Shown here piece after piece: positions 11,012 to 50,740 of a stretch of 64,000 nucleotides of DNA. Position 1 is the first letter of the stretch. The number at the start of each line of letters is the position of its first letter. The DNA is from Paratrimastix pyriformis (Eukaryota > Preaxostyla > Paratrimastigidae): contig JAPMOS010000017.1 of NCBI GenBank assembly GCA_027972325.1, positions 1-64,000 on the forward strand, in the 5' to 3' direction. A program made the position numbers and the translations under genes. The notes below the pieces were generated by a model. The model was not told the origin of the DNA, searched no databases, and worked only from the letters and a program-made list of their open reading frames with translations.

Positions 11012-11909
11012 ATGGGCGGCCTGTTTTCTAAGTCGAAGAAACAACCAGCTCGTCGGAGTGTTGAAATTAGCCAAGTTGATCGTGCAAAACTCGATTTAAA
11101 AGTTCAACGAGATCAGTTGACCCATTATCAGAAGCGGGTCTGTTTTCTCGGGTTGTCGCACGCGAGTTCCTCTTTCCCACCACCACAGATCAATGAAGTT
11201 ATTGAGCGCGAAACTACTGTCGCGCGTACCTGCATGGCGCAGGGTAAGCGACGGAATGCATTGATCGCCCTGAAAAAGAAGCGCTGGCAGGAACAGTTGC
11301 TCGCCAAAACGGATGGGATGCTGATGAACCTGCACCAGATGATCAGTACCATCGAGTTCACCGAAATCGAGAAGCAAGTCTTCGACGGACTGAAGCAGGG
11401 CACCACCGTCCTGCAGCAGCTCAACCGGGAGATGTCCGTCGAGGCCGTCGACGAGCTGATGGCCGACACGCAGGAGGCCATCGATAAGCAGAACGTCTGT
11501 GCCCGTCTGCCTCCGATGCGAACCAAACGTCCCATCGGGGGCCCCCCCGCCCGCAGGAGATCGAGCAGGCCCTGGGCACCCAGCTGGACGAGGCCGACAT
11601 GGAGGCCGTGACGGCCGAGCTGGAGGCGCTCGAATCGCAGATGGTCTGCGGCTCTTCCCCTGGGCGGCCCTCACCGAGTGCGACCCAACCCCCAGATCGC
11701 CGACCGGCTCCCGGCAGCCCCCGAGTCTGCCCCCGTCTCGGCCCCGGTCTCGGCAGCTCCGTTGTCTGCCCCCGCCTCGGCCGCCTCGGCCGCCACGGAA
11801 CCCGCGGTCTCCGGTCTGCTGCTCGCCGCGTGCGACCGCGTCTCACCCCCCGTGGCCATCACACGCAGGGCGCCGCGCTCGGGTGGAGCAGCCCCTGGTG
11901 GCCGCTTGA
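11012..11909 (+). CDS. VPS20: ESCRT-III subunit VPS20/CHMP6
   Basis: Five exons give 225 residues; introns are 11138-11188, 11495-11556, 11644-11695 and 11814-11868 (51-62 nt, all GTCTG donors). The start MGGLFSKSKK has Gly2, the myristoylation site known in CHMP6. The basic first helices read RDQLTHYQKR, then INEVIERETTVAR and KKKRWQEQLLAKTDGM, followed by MSVEAVDELMADTQEAID, all typical of CHMP6. An Ala/Pro-rich linker leads to a last exon ending RRARVEQPLVAA, very like the end of human CHMP6 (RQAELVAAS). The protein links ESCRT-II to SNF7 filaments on endosomes and other membranes. A short MGGLFS start was chosen because it is the only one with the family N terminus. Confidence 0.95.
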
Positions 11910-12450
11910 GCGTCGGCCCGGGGAGCCGAGTCGCATGTTGGGCCCGCGCCGGTTTCTCCCGATTGGGCGCTGGCACTCGGGCGGTGCCACCTCACTCGGC
12001 ACCCCCTCGGCCCGCACCGCAGCCCAGCCCACCTCGAGGACCCCGCCGAGGCGGCACGGACTCTGGGGCCTGGGGCCTGGGGCCTGGGGCCTGGGGTCTG
12101 GTTGGGTTGGGGCGCGCCGAATGGGTCGAGGTTCGTCGTCCGTGTTGGTTGGACGCCACACAGAAACCGACAAAAGGAGGGCCGAGGAGCAAAAGATCGA
12201 TGCCGGAACGAGATTATGCATAGAGAAAGAGGCGGGCGGGCGGGGGGGGGGGGGGGGGGGGGGGGAGGGGGTCAGCTCCGGTCATGGGAGGGGGAGATGA
12301 TGCCGGAGGGCACGCCGATGAAGCGCAACGCGAAGCCGGCCACCGCTTGGGGGGCAGGCGAGGTGGGAGGCGGGAGACGAACGCCCCGGCCGGGAGGGAG
12401 GGGAAGGAGGATGGAGGGGAGGAGGAAACTCCGGGGGCGGCCTGGGCGGT
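11910..12450. other. Convergent intergenic region with G-rich repeats
   Basis: This 541-bp stretch lies between the VPS20 stop and the midasin stop, so it holds both 3' ends. It contains a GGGGCCT heptamer repeat at about 12063-12100 and an uninterrupted run of G at about 12241-12265. Long open frames here have no protein-like features. No terminator or RNA gene is evident. Confidence 0.6.
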
Positions 12451-40163
<27,713 letters not shown>

Positions 40164-40385
40164 GCCCAAAGAGGAGGCAAGAGCCTGTGCGATAATCGAG
40201 ACCCCGGAACGTCTAGGTGATGTATACGTGCGAGGGACACGCAGACCATGATTGGAGAAGGCTCGGCAAGAGTTGGAGAATCTGGATCGACTCGTCTCCG
40301 TCCCGCTGTCGCCTCTGTTGTGTCATTGGTGTGTGTAGGACCGCTCGATTGTGGGAGCTCCGCTGATCTTCGTTTCTTCCCCACC
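40164..40385. promoter_or_regulatory. Divergent promoter region, midasin and DHHC gene
   Basis: 222 bp separate the two start codons. The stretch has a visibly lower GC content than the midasin exons. No TATA box is obvious. The DHHC start has a good context (CCACCATG). Confidence 0.55.
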
Positions 40386-41969
40386 ATGTCGGGGGAGCGA
40401 AGCGCAAGAGAAAAACGGCGGCGCGGGTTAGAACCGCGGAAACAGTTGCAATCCGGAGATCGGATGCGCTCCCCCTTTTCGAAGAGGGCTCGCCTTTGCG
40501 ATCGGACGCTCTGCGGGTCCGACGCAGAAGGACAGCAGTCCTCTTGCTCAATTGAAGGGGCGCTCTCCATTTTCATCTTGATCTTCTATGCGGCCATCAT
40601 CTGTCTGTCCCGCTCATGCGAGCAGCGCTGAAACTGGAGGCAGGTTTTTCGTGGTACACCTTCTGTTTCGTATTTGGCCCCCTTCTCCTGGGATATAATG
40701 TTCCCTTGGCCATTCTTCTCTACTTCGTCTTCCACATTCTTTTGATTTTTCAGATCTGGCCGTACGCTGTCTGGTCCGTTCCTGCCCTCCGCCGCGTTTT
40801 TTGAGTCTTGCTCTCTAGCGTTCTCAGAGACCCAGGCAGCGTCTCGAAGGAATGGGCCGAACTGGTTCAAAACGTGGCCCGAGAGGCCCTCCGTGCTCAG
40901 TCCGAGCTTGCTCGTGTCCATGCCAGGGCAGCGAACGAGGGTACGGGAACGGCGAGGTCTTCGGCAAGCACAGCCGGTGCGACCTCGAGTGGAGCAGCTG
41001 TTGAGGGGGCCGCGATCGAGATGACCCAGTTGGCCGACGTCCACGACACCCGCGACACCCACGACACTCAGGATACGGGCAGCGAACTTCACGTCATGTC
41101 CGAGGAATTTTGTTTCTTTCTTCGGATTCGATTTTCTTTCCGCACCCAGGGATATCCCATTGGACTTTGGGACGGTCCGGTGGTGCGACCGCTGCCAGCG
41201 GCCCAAGCCAGACCGCTGCCACCATTGCAGCGTGTGCAATCGTTGTGTCCTGAAGGTTGGACTGACCTCTTCTCCCGAAGGTTTCACTCTCTGTCCTGCT
41301 GTTGTGCAGATGGATCACCATTGCCCCTGGCTCGCCAACTGCGTCGGATACCGGACGTATAAATACTTTGTACAGATGCTCCTGTGGTCCTTCGTGTTGT
41401 GCACCTTTTTCCCGGTCAGTAGTGGAGCGAATTGGGCCTGCCTCCTAGTTTTCTGCTTTTCGCCTCGATAGGTCGTCGGCTTCTGCCTCCTGTTGCTGGT
41501 CTGTCATCCCTCAGCCTCCTCGTCTCATGTCTCCTTTCCCAGGACACCCCCACCGTCATCCAGCGGATGCTCATCCTGATTAACTCCGTCCTCGTGTGCT
41601 CCCTGGGGCTGGGCTCGGCCATGCTCCTCTTCACACATCTCTACTTCATCGCAGTCAACAAAAGTACATTGGAAAGTGACGACAGCTCACGCTCCCCCTA
41701 TGACCGAGGCTCTGTCCGCAAGAACTTTGAGGCCGTGTGTGGCCGACAGATGTGGAAGTGGCTGTGGGTCTTCTCTCGACCTTTTGAGGAATACGGTGGG
41801 GTTTATTATCCTCGATGGGATCGCGAAGGTCCGCCGCAATGATGTTTCCGTTTTGCTGTTGCTGTACTGTTGCTTCCTAGGTCATTTCCATCAAATTCCA
41901 TCGGCAACGTTGGCCACCCATCTTCACCAAGCCCAGACCCAGGCCCATGATGATGCGACCGCCGTGTAA
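40386..41969 (+). CDS. DHHC palmitoyltransferase (protein S-acyltransferase)
   Basis: Eight exons give 412 residues; introns are 40603-40643, 40774-40818, 41098-41149, 41256-41309, 41415-41471, 41499-41542 and 41829-41880 (41-57 nt). A basic N-terminal segment is followed by two membrane helices (from [14 protein letters not shown] to [14 protein letters not shown]). The DPG motif ([10 protein letters not shown]) precedes an acidic loop, then the Cys-rich domain [16 protein letters not shown] and the catalytic [13 protein letters not shown], in which Cys249 would carry the acyl group. Two more helices follow ([14 protein letters not shown] region and [16 protein letters not shown]). The enzyme attaches palmitate to cytosolic cysteines of membrane proteins, usually at the Golgi, ER or plasma membrane. 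The donor at 41256 (GTTGGA) and at 41415 (GTCAGT) deviate from the local consensus. The next gene begins 83 bp downstream. Confidence 0.94.
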
Positions 41970-42052
41970 TTTGTGTTTTGTCGGATGTCACCTTTGGGGT
42001 GTCATACACTCTTTTTCATTTTTCGAGCTGCCGTTCCTGTGCGGCCCGCACG

Positions 42053-43863
42053 ATGGGCCGAACCAAAGAGCGCAAAGATGAGGAAACGCTGGAGCAGTTA
42101 CGTCTATTGGAGGAAGAGAGACTCAAAATTCAACAAGAACTTGTCCGCCTTCGTGAGATGGTGCGATCGCAAGCTACACAGGCTCGCGGGACGACACAGA
42201 CTGCCACCCAAGCAGCGTCAAGCTGTGCCCAAGCTACCACTCAGTTCGTGAGGCCATCCGGGAAACACCGCCATTCTTCGTCACGATCTTCCTCGCGCCA
42301 CTCTCGCCGGCACCGCCATCACCGCCATCACCGGCACCACAGACGCTCCCCGAGTGAGGATTCCTCGATCTCATCCCACAAAAGGGCGCGCCACAGGGGC
42401 CGCGGTTCCTGCTCCCCGTCGGCCTCCATCTCCTCCTCGGCCGCGACGGTCGCCCCCTCTTCGCCCTCGCCCTCCCCCGCCGCAGCAGCCCCGCCCGATG
42501 CGCCGCCCGGTGCGCCGCCCCCGCCGCCGACAGACAGCGTCCCCGCAAAGTGCACAGCAGCCTCCCTGGAGACCCCCACGCGTGACGAGGCGCGACCGTC
42601 TCGTCCGCTTCCCGTCACCCCGTCTCTGCCGCTGCCGGCCTGCCTGGACCCCACCGCGTCCCCCCCGCATTCCGTGGCCACGCCGCTGGCCGATCCAGCC
42701 ATCCAGCGCGCCACCGCCCCTCTGACAGCCTCTGCTCGGGCGGGGGCGGCCGTCCACCCCAACCGCGCCGCGGCCCCCCGGCGGATCCTCGACGACGACG
42801 ACGACGACGAGGGCGCGCCCCGGCACATCCAGCACCCTCAGCCGCAGCCCGGGACCGATGCCGATGCTGGCGCCCCTCCACAGCCAGCGGTGGCATCCTT
42901 CCGGCAACAGCCCGCGGCGGCGGCCGCCCTCCTGCCCACAGGCGGGGGCGTCTCATCGCCCCCGTTCGGCCTCAAGCGGCGCCGCTTCCGCCGGTTCGTG
43001 CCGGCATCGCCCTCGTCGCCCTCCTCGTCCGCATCCACCGAGCCCGGCCCGGCATCTCCCCGGGGCCCCCGCCCGCCCCCCCAGGCGCAGGCGCAAGCAC
43101 AGGCCCAACCCCAACCCGGGACCCCCGAACCCGGGCCGGCGCAGGGCCACCCCCTGCGGACGAGCTCCCTGACCCCGCCCGACCTGCTGGCGGGGCTGGA
43201 CCTGTCCCCGTCAACGGTGCCGCCCCTGCCGGGCGACCTCGAGGCCGAGGACGCGGCCTTCCTCGCCGAGGTGGCCGCCCCTGCCCGCCCCTCGGCCGGT
43301 GGCCGCCCCACGGCTGGCGGACCCGCTGCCGCCACCAGCAGGCGGCGCGGGGCCTCGCGGTACGGGCAGCTCGACCTGGCCGACGGGGCGCCCCCAGCCC
43401 CCGAGGAGCCGCCCCAGGGCGCGCCCGCGGCGGCCCCACAGCCGCCCGATCGCTCCGTCGCGCCGACCCGCGGGGGACCCGTGACGGTGCTGCTGGAGAG
43501 CCTCGACCAGGCCACCCAGCCCGAGGCCAGCCTGGGCTGGTCCGCCGATGCCGGCCTCCCGCCCCCACCGGCAGCAGCAGGGCCGGCCCCCAGCCCCCCC
43601 ATGCCGGCCGCCCCGAGCCCTGTCCCGCTCCAATTCGCCACCGACTCCGCCCCGGCCGTGGCCGAGGCGCCCCCCGCCCCTCCGCTCTCGGCCACCCCGG
43701 TCGCCACCCCCCAGCCCTCGGCAGGCAGCGGCAGTGGGTGGGCGGCCCGGGGGCGGCCCTTGATGAGCCTCCGCACGGGCCGCCGTCAGCAGCCCCTGCC
43801 GGCCGGGGTGACGCCCCTCGTCCTGGTCGAGGGCCCCCTGCCCGCCGAGCCGCCCGCCCGCCC

Positions 43864-43895
<32 letters not shown>

Positions 43896-46800
43896 GCATC
43901 GTCACGTCCACGGGCGCCCCACTGGACCCGCCCCGCTTGGGGTCCTCCCTCTCCCCCGAGCTGCGCCCGGCCAACGCCCCGCCGGCTGCCCAGCCCTCGC
44001 AGCCTGCCGGCCTGGCGGCCCCCTCGCCCCGCAGCGGCACCGGCGGCACGGACAGCGGCACCGGCGGGGTGTGCGGCGCCCCCGGGGGCATCGACGTCTT
44101 CGGGCGAATCTTCGGGCGCCCCGCCGCTCCGCCGCCCACTCCGCCCACCCCCGGCCCCGCCGCCCCGCCCGGGGCAGCGCCCCCGCCCCCGCAGCGCCGC
44201 CCCACCGCCCTGGAGCCTCGAGGGCCCCCCGGTGCAAGCACCGTCCCCACCACCCCCGCCCTCCCATCGCCGCCCCTCCAGCGGGGAGCCTCTGTGCCCA
44301 GCCTGCAGGCCCCGGCCGGCCGGTGGGCCCCTCGAGTGCAGCCCCAGCCGCTGCCCCTGCCGCGCCCCAGGGCGGCGCCTGTGGTTGTGGACCTGGAGTG
44401 CTCCATGGTGGGCGAGTCGGTGCCGCCCCCCGACGAGCCGCACCCCTGGGGCGGCCTGGCCGACGAGCCGCAGCCCTGGGGCGACCAGGACCCGCCCGCA
44501 GCCGCCCTCATCTTCGGCCAGCCCCAGGCGGCCCCCTCACGGGCATCCCCGTCGATCGTGGGGCCCCCGTCGCCTCCGCTGCCGGCCGCGGGTCGCGCGC
44601 CTGGGCCCTCGGGGACGACCAGCCCACCCGGCGGAGGGCCGGCCGCGGTGGTCCTGGAGGCCGGCACGCCCCTGCCGCCCCGCCGCTCCCGGGCCCGTGG
44701 AGCCCCCAGGCCAGGGCGGGGCCCGCCTCGCCCGCCCTGGTGATCGCCTCGAGCCTGCCCAGCCCGGGCACATCGCTCGCCCCCGCCGCCCCCCTGCCGG
44801 GCCACGTCACCCAGCCACAACAGCCACCCGCCGCTCGGGCCGTCCCTGAGGGCATGGCGGAGGGCATGGCGGAGGGCATGGCGGAGGGCATGGCGGAGGG
44901 CATGGCGGAGGGGGGTGGGCGGGTTGGCGGATGCGCTGCCGCGGCGGAGGAGGAGGCGGCCGCCCTGTGTGAGCTCGACTCGGCCTCGACCGGGCCCTCG
45001 GCCGAGGCGACCCCCAGCCCCGGCCCCCCGCCCGGCCCTCGCCACCGCCCGCCAGGACCGGGCGCGGGCGGCCCCTCGGATGCCCCCAGAGGCCCGCCGC
45101 CGCCGCCGCCCCAGTCCCAGCGGGCGGCACGGCTCGCCGCCCTGCCCCCGCCCGCCCGGCGGCCGCTCGACTTCGGCAGCGAGCGGGCGCCCTCGCTGGG
45201 GCCCTCGCAGTGCCCCTCGCTGCCCGAGATGGCGGCCCCCTCGTCCGAGGGCCTTCCTCTCGCCGGGGCGCCGGCCTCGGTCGACCGGCCCGCCGCCCCG
45301 CCGCTGCTGCCGGCCGAGGGCTCGCCCCCACCCGCGCCCGCGCCCCTGGACCCGACCCACTCGCCCCCGCCACCCAGGCCCCACCCGACCCCCCGCTCCG
45401 GGGCCCAGCGCCCCGCACCCACAGCCGCACCGGCCCGCGCCCCCGGTGCCGTGTCCGAGCAGCCCTGGCCAGGCGAGGGCGGTGAGGTCGGAGCTGGCGG
45501 CGGGGCTGACGATGGCGGTTTGCAGGGGGACCGCGAGGCCGGGGGGCCGGGCCAGGGCGAGGAGGCGTCGCTGATGATCATCGAGCCGCCGCTGCCGCCC
45601 CAGCCGGCCCCGCCCATAGCCGCCCCCGAGCCGCTCCCGCTGGGCCTCTCGCCCCCGCCCCCCGCGCCCTCGTCACCGCTGCCCTGGGGGGGCGTCGGCT
45701 CGCCCCGGCTCAGCACGCGGCCCCGCTCGCAGGACCCGCTGGGCAGCCCGGCGGCTCCGGGGCCCCGGCCTGTGCAAACCCAGGGGCCGGTGCTGGTGGG
45801 GGGCATCCCCATCTCGAGCCCCGCCCTGAGCGCCCCCAGCCCCCTCATGCTGCGCGCCACACCCACCGGCGGGGGCCCTCGGGTCGCCGGGTCGCCCCCG
45901 GGCGCCGCGGGCGGGGGCGCCGAGGCCGAGGCCGAGGGCTCCGTCTCCATCCTCGACCTGCTCTACCCCCAGCTCACCCCGCCCCCGCCCCTGCAGCCCC
46001 GCAGCCCCCATTGCCCCCCCCCCCGCCCCGCCCCGCTCCCCGCCCCCGCCGCCGCTCGCTGATACAACCGCCGCTTCGACGGGCCCAGCCGGCATCCAGC
46101 CGCCCCCCGGCAGCCCCGACGCCCGCCAGGCCACAACCGCCGGCGACCTCCGGCCCCCGGCCTTGGCCCATCCCACGCCCCTCGACGATTCACCCGCCCC
46201 GGCCACGGCCCCTGCCCCTGCCCCCGCCCCTGCCCCTGCCCCTGCAGCGATCCCCGGGGGCGGCAGCCTGGAGACCGAGACCGAGATGGCGACCGAGACC
46301 GAGATGGAGATGGAGGGCTGCTGCTCGATCACCTCGCTCCTCCTCTCGGGCCTGCCGCCCCCCCGGGCCCCCCGCCGGGCGCCATCAGAGGCCCCTCCGC
46401 CGCCCCGCCAGCGGCAGCCCCGGCCGGACGAGGATCGCCCTGCCCCGCCGGCGGCGGCATCCCAGGCCGCGCCGCTCCCGGGCGCCGCCTCCGAGGGGGA
46501 CGGGGGGACGCCCCCCCACCCCGTAGCCCAGCCGGGGTGCCGCGGGCCGCCCGCCACGCCGAGGCCCATCTGCCTGGGGCCGCCCCTCTGCGGGCCCTCG
46601 CCCGAGGTGGGCCGGTCGCTGCTCTGGTCGCAGATGCTCATGGCCGGCGCCGCCCCCGGCCATCCGGCCGGCCCCGGGTGGGGCCTGGAGGACCCCCTGG
46701 CCAGCCAGAGCCAGCCCCCGCCCCTCGGCTCCCAGGCGCCCCCGGCACCCGCGGCGGCAGCTCCACCCGCGGTCCCTGCGGCCCCATGCTGCCCATGCCC

Positions 46801-49800
46801 ATGCGGGTGCGACAAGCTGTGCGCCCACCTGCAGGCCGCCCTGGCCGCCATCCCCGCGGCGCCCCCTGCCGGCGCCCTGGCCGCCTCGGCTCGTCCTGGG
46901 GCCCCGCGGGGCCTGGATGCGGGCGGCTGGCCGCTGGACCGGTGGCTGGGCTCGGCCGTGGCCATGCCGGGCCGGGCGGCCCTGCTGCGGCCCCGGGCCC
47001 CGCTGCTGCTGCCCGCGGGGCTGCTCCGGCCCGAGGAGGAGCCCGAGGCGGAGGCGGAGCGGGCGGGCCGCGGGCCGGCCACACCCGGGCGGCGGCGTGG
47101 CCCGTGCGGCTGCCCGTCCGGGGCGGACCTGCGCGCCTCCTGCCGGGTGGGGTCTCTCGCCTTCAACGACGCCCCGCCCCTGTGGCGGCCCCCTCCGGGG
47201 CCCCAGCAGCAGCAGCCCGGGGACCCCCAGGACCCGGCGGCGGCCGGCGAGGGACCGGCCCTGCTGGCGACTGGGCTGCCCGGGGCGGTCCTGCTGTGGC
47301 GCCCCGCGGAGGGGACCCCCGTGGGCGGGCTGGTCTTCTGCCCCGGCCCACCCGACGCGGCCCCAGAGGGCGAGGGTCGGCCCCACGACGGCGACCCGGC
47401 CGCCCACCAGGCACCGGCCGGCCTGCAGGATGGTCGCCCGCAGGATGGCGGTCACGGGTATGAGCTGCCTGGCGGGGCCGGGGGGCCGGCCGACTCACCG
47501 CCCACCCCGGGCCCTCCCCACGACCGTCAGCGCCACCTGGGGCGGGGCGGCTGGGCGGAGGTGCGCCAGGCGGCCTTCGTCGACCCCCAGCTGCTGCTCT
47601 GCCTGCTGGCCGTCCACCCGCCCCGCCCGCCCGCCACCGGCCCCGCGCCCCCGCCGCCCCCGCCGCCACCGCCCCCGCCCCCGCCCCCGCATGCTCGCCG
47701 CCGGCCCCCGAGTTCCAGGTCCGCCTGGGCCCATCCCACTCCCCGCACCACCCCCGCCCCGTCCGCCCCAGCCTCCTTCGCAGCGCCACCTCCAACCATC
47801 GGACCTGGGACCTGAATTGGGACCTGGGACCTGAATTGGGACCTGGGACCTGAATTGGGACCTGGGACCTGAATTGGGACCTGGGACCTGAATTGGGTGG
47901 GACCTGGGACCTGAATTGGGTGGGACCTGGGACGTGGGGGGTCAGATCTTCGTGCGGCCGCCCCGGGACCCGAGCGCGGGCTACTGCCTGCCCCCGTCCC
48001 AGCCGGCGGCCCCCCCGCTGGTGGTATTGGCGGACCGGGAAAGCAGCGCCAGCAGCAGCCTCGAGGACGGCGAGCGGGCCTTCCCGCCCCTGCTGCCCCC
48101 GACCCCCCAGGGCCCCGGCTGGCCCAGCGGCGGCTGGGGCGGCGGCAGCGGGGGGCCGGCCATCCCGCCCACCCAGCTGGTGGTGAGCAGCCCCGGGGGG
48201 GGCGACCTCTCGCGGTTCGACTTCCCGCCCATGTCGCCCCTCTCGGCCGGCCCCCCGCCCGGCCCGGCCCCGGCCCCGGCCCCGGCCCCTTCCCCCGGCC
48301 CCGACCCGCTCGGGGTGGCGGCCACCCAGCTGACGACGCCCTCGCCCGCCCCGCCCGCCCCGACCCGGCTGGCGGCCCCGACATGGACAGCAGGGGCGCC
48401 CGAGCTTGGCCGGCCGCCGCCCTCGTCGCCCTCGGGCAGCCCGCAGTTCTCCGCGGGCATGGGCGGGCCGCCGTGCGGGCCCCAGCTGCGGCTGGTGCTG
48501 GTCGACCTGCGCCCCCAGCCTGGGGCGGCCCCCTGGGCCCCGGCCGTGGTGGCCGAGCTCGAGCTGCCCCCCGCCCCGGCCCCCGCCCCGGGCCCCTGGG
48601 GGTGCCCCGCGCCCATCGTCTGGGGCCGCCTCGCCCCGGGCGATCCCGATCCCGAACCCCCCGCGGCAGCTGGGCCGCCGCCCTCTACAGATCCAGTCGC
48701 CGCCGCCGCCGCCCCTGCCCCTGCCCCTGGATCTCAGGGGCGTTTCAGCCAGGACCCGCCCCACGACCCGGCCGCCCCCCGGGCCGCGGATGCCGGTCGC
48801 ATGGGGGGCATGTCGTCTGGCGGGCCGCGTGACCTGCTGGCCGGCGGGCGCATCCTGGTGGCGGCGGCTTTCCCCTTCGCCTTCCCCGAGCCACCTGCCG
48901 ACCCGGCCCCCGGCCCGGCCGAGGGCTCCCGCCCCCGGTGCCCCTGGACGGTGTGCCGCTGGGTCGTCCGCGCCCGCGACCTGCCCGCCCCGCCCCCTGC
49001 CGCCGCGGGGGCTGCTCCCTGGGGGCTGCCCGCGGCCCCATTCGCTGCCCGGGTGCGGCTGCCCCCGCTGCCCCCGCGGGGCTCGGCCGGCCGGGCGGCG
49101 GTGCCTCTGGTGGGCTGTTTCGCCCTGGCCCGGCCGGCCGGGGCGCCGCTGCCGCTGCGGATGGCCGATGACCGCGGCCCCGCCCTCAGCCCCCTGCCCC
49201 CCGCCAGCCCCACCGGCGGGGAGGTCCCTTCCTCCGGCCCGGCTGCGCCCGACCTCGAGATGCCCTGCGAGCTGCACCTGGGGCGGCCCTCCCTGCTGGC
49301 CCTCGCAGGCCCGGTGGCGACCCCAGCCGAGGCCCCGCCAGGGTGCCGGCTGCCGCCCCTGCTGCTGGTCGGGGTCCACGGCCGCGCCCACGCGCTCTCC
49401 CTCTGGTCGGCCAGCCCGCTGCCCCTCCTCCCGCACCCGGTGCCTGTGTGCCTGTGCGCCTGTGTGCCTGTGTGCCTGTGTGCCTGTGTGCCTGTGTGCC
49501 TGTGTGCCTGCGTGTGCGTCCGGATGGCAGCGGCAGCCTCGACTGTCGTTCACGCGCCACCATCCCCCCCCCCCCCCCCCCCCCCCCGCACCGCACCGCA
49601 GGCGGATGCCGGACGGGGCGCCGCTGGGCTGTGTCTCGGCTGCTGGGCTGCTGCTGGAGGCCCCAAAGGGCGGGGCGGCGGCGGCGGAGGGCTGGGAGCT
49701 GACCGCTGCCCCCGTGCCGCCCCCGCCCGCCGCGGGGGAGGCCCTGGCCCTGGCCCCGGACCCGGACCCGGCTGCCCTGGCCCCGCCGGCCCCGGCCGAC

Positions 49801-50445
49801 ACGGCGGCGGCCTCCCTGTCGCTGCCCTCGCCGGCCTCCTGCCCGCCGGGCTCCCAGCCCAGCCCCAGCCCCAGCCCCAGCCCCTGGCAGCCCCTCAGCG
49901 AGGCCGACGCCCAGCTTGCGCTCCTCTGCGCCCTCCGGCCCGCACGCCCGCTCCCCGGGGCGGCCACGCCCCGCCCGGGGGCCATCCTGCTGGGCCTCGG
50001 ATGGGCCACGGGCCGGGCCGCCCTGGCCCACGCCATCGTGGTGGCCCGCTACCCCCCCGGCTCATCGGGCCCCACCCTGGGCGGGCCGGCCCTGCCCCTG
50101 CCCCTGCCCGGCCCGGGGGCCGTCCTGTGCGGGCTGCAGCCCTCGGTGGGGCTGCTCCTCCTGGCGAACCCTCCCGAGGCCGAGGCCGAGGCCGAGCAGG
50201 GCGTGGGAGCGGGGCCGGTGGCCCTCTGGGGGCTCAGCCCGCCCGGCACGCTGATCGGGCGCCTGTCCACCGGGCCGCCGCCCCCCGGCCGCTCCCTCTG
50301 CCCGCCCGCCGCTGCCCCGAACGCCCCTGCGGGCCCCACGGCTGGGGCTCTCGTGCGGCCCTGGGGGCGGGGCCCCCTGGTGGCCCTCGTCAGGGCCGGC
50401 TGCGAGGGGGCCGTTTGGCTGCTGGGCGGGGCGGCCTCCCCTTAG
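42053..50445 (+). CDS. Giant Pro/Ala-rich protein: coiled-coil start, WD-like C-terminal part
   Basis: The start MGRTKERKDEETLEQL opens a coiled coil of about 45 residues, followed by a Gln/Thr stretch, a His/Arg/Ser-rich basic segment (HRHHRHHRHH) and a very long Pro/Ala/Gly-rich region with short poly-Gln (43867-43894) and an EGMA repeat. An intron at 44651-44709 and one at 47719-47945 (GTCCGC...GTCAG, ending at the join to IFVRPPRDPS) are supported by frame. The frame also slips in long C runs near 46014-46024 and 47650-47690, and an exon border near 49440-49595 is unresolved. Scattered through the last third are short hydrophobic strands ending in W (ALLATGLPGAVLLWRP, LLLVGVHGRAHALSLW, CEGAVWLLGG), like WD/beta-propeller blades. 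About 2,600 residues. No family can be named; an in-frame ATG at 41978 is an alternative start. Confidence 0.6.
44853..44912 (+). repeat. 12-bp repeat GGCATGGCGGAG
   Basis: Five to six copies in frame encode a Glu-Gly-Met-Ala repeat inside the giant Pro-rich protein. Confidence 0.93.
47812..47936 (+). repeat. 19-23-bp intronic repeat with GACCTGAATTGG core
   Basis: Six to seven copies of GGGACCTGAATTGG with a variable link sit inside the 227-nt intron of the giant Pro-rich gene. The AT-containing core stands out against the surrounding GC-rich sequence. Confidence 0.93.
49441..49590 (+). repeat. GTGTGCCT repeat followed by a C homopolymer, probable intron
   Basis: About nine copies of the octamer TGTGCCTG run to about 49513, and a run of about 22 C lies at 49566-49587, just before an ACCGCAG acceptor at about 49600. 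The frame before and after differs, which supports an intron, but the exact donor (GTGCCT at 49439 or GTCCGG at about 49518) is not settled. Confidence 0.75.
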
Positions 50446-50740
50446 CCCCCTCCGTCAAACGAACGCGACACAGTCGCTGCGAAGTTAAGAGTCCCGTCCC
50501 ACCCCTCCCACCCACCCACCCACCCGGGAAACCAAGAACCGTGGGACGAGCAAAGGAGGAGGGGCGGCACGGGGCTATTCACAGCGCATCACAGGCGCCA
50601 CGGGAGACGAGGAGCCCGGCGGGATGGCGGGATGGGGGGGGCACAGGCAGATGAAGAAGAAGCGGCCGGCGATGGGCCTCCGAGGAGGAGGAGGAGCAGC
50701 AGCAGCAGCAGCAGGAGGAGGAGGAGGAGGATGGGCTCTC
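50446..50740. other. Convergent intergenic region
   Basis: 295 bp between two convergent stops. It contains a GGAGGAG/CAG triplet patch at about 50682-50730. It must hold two 3' ends; no other feature seen. Confidence 0.6.
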
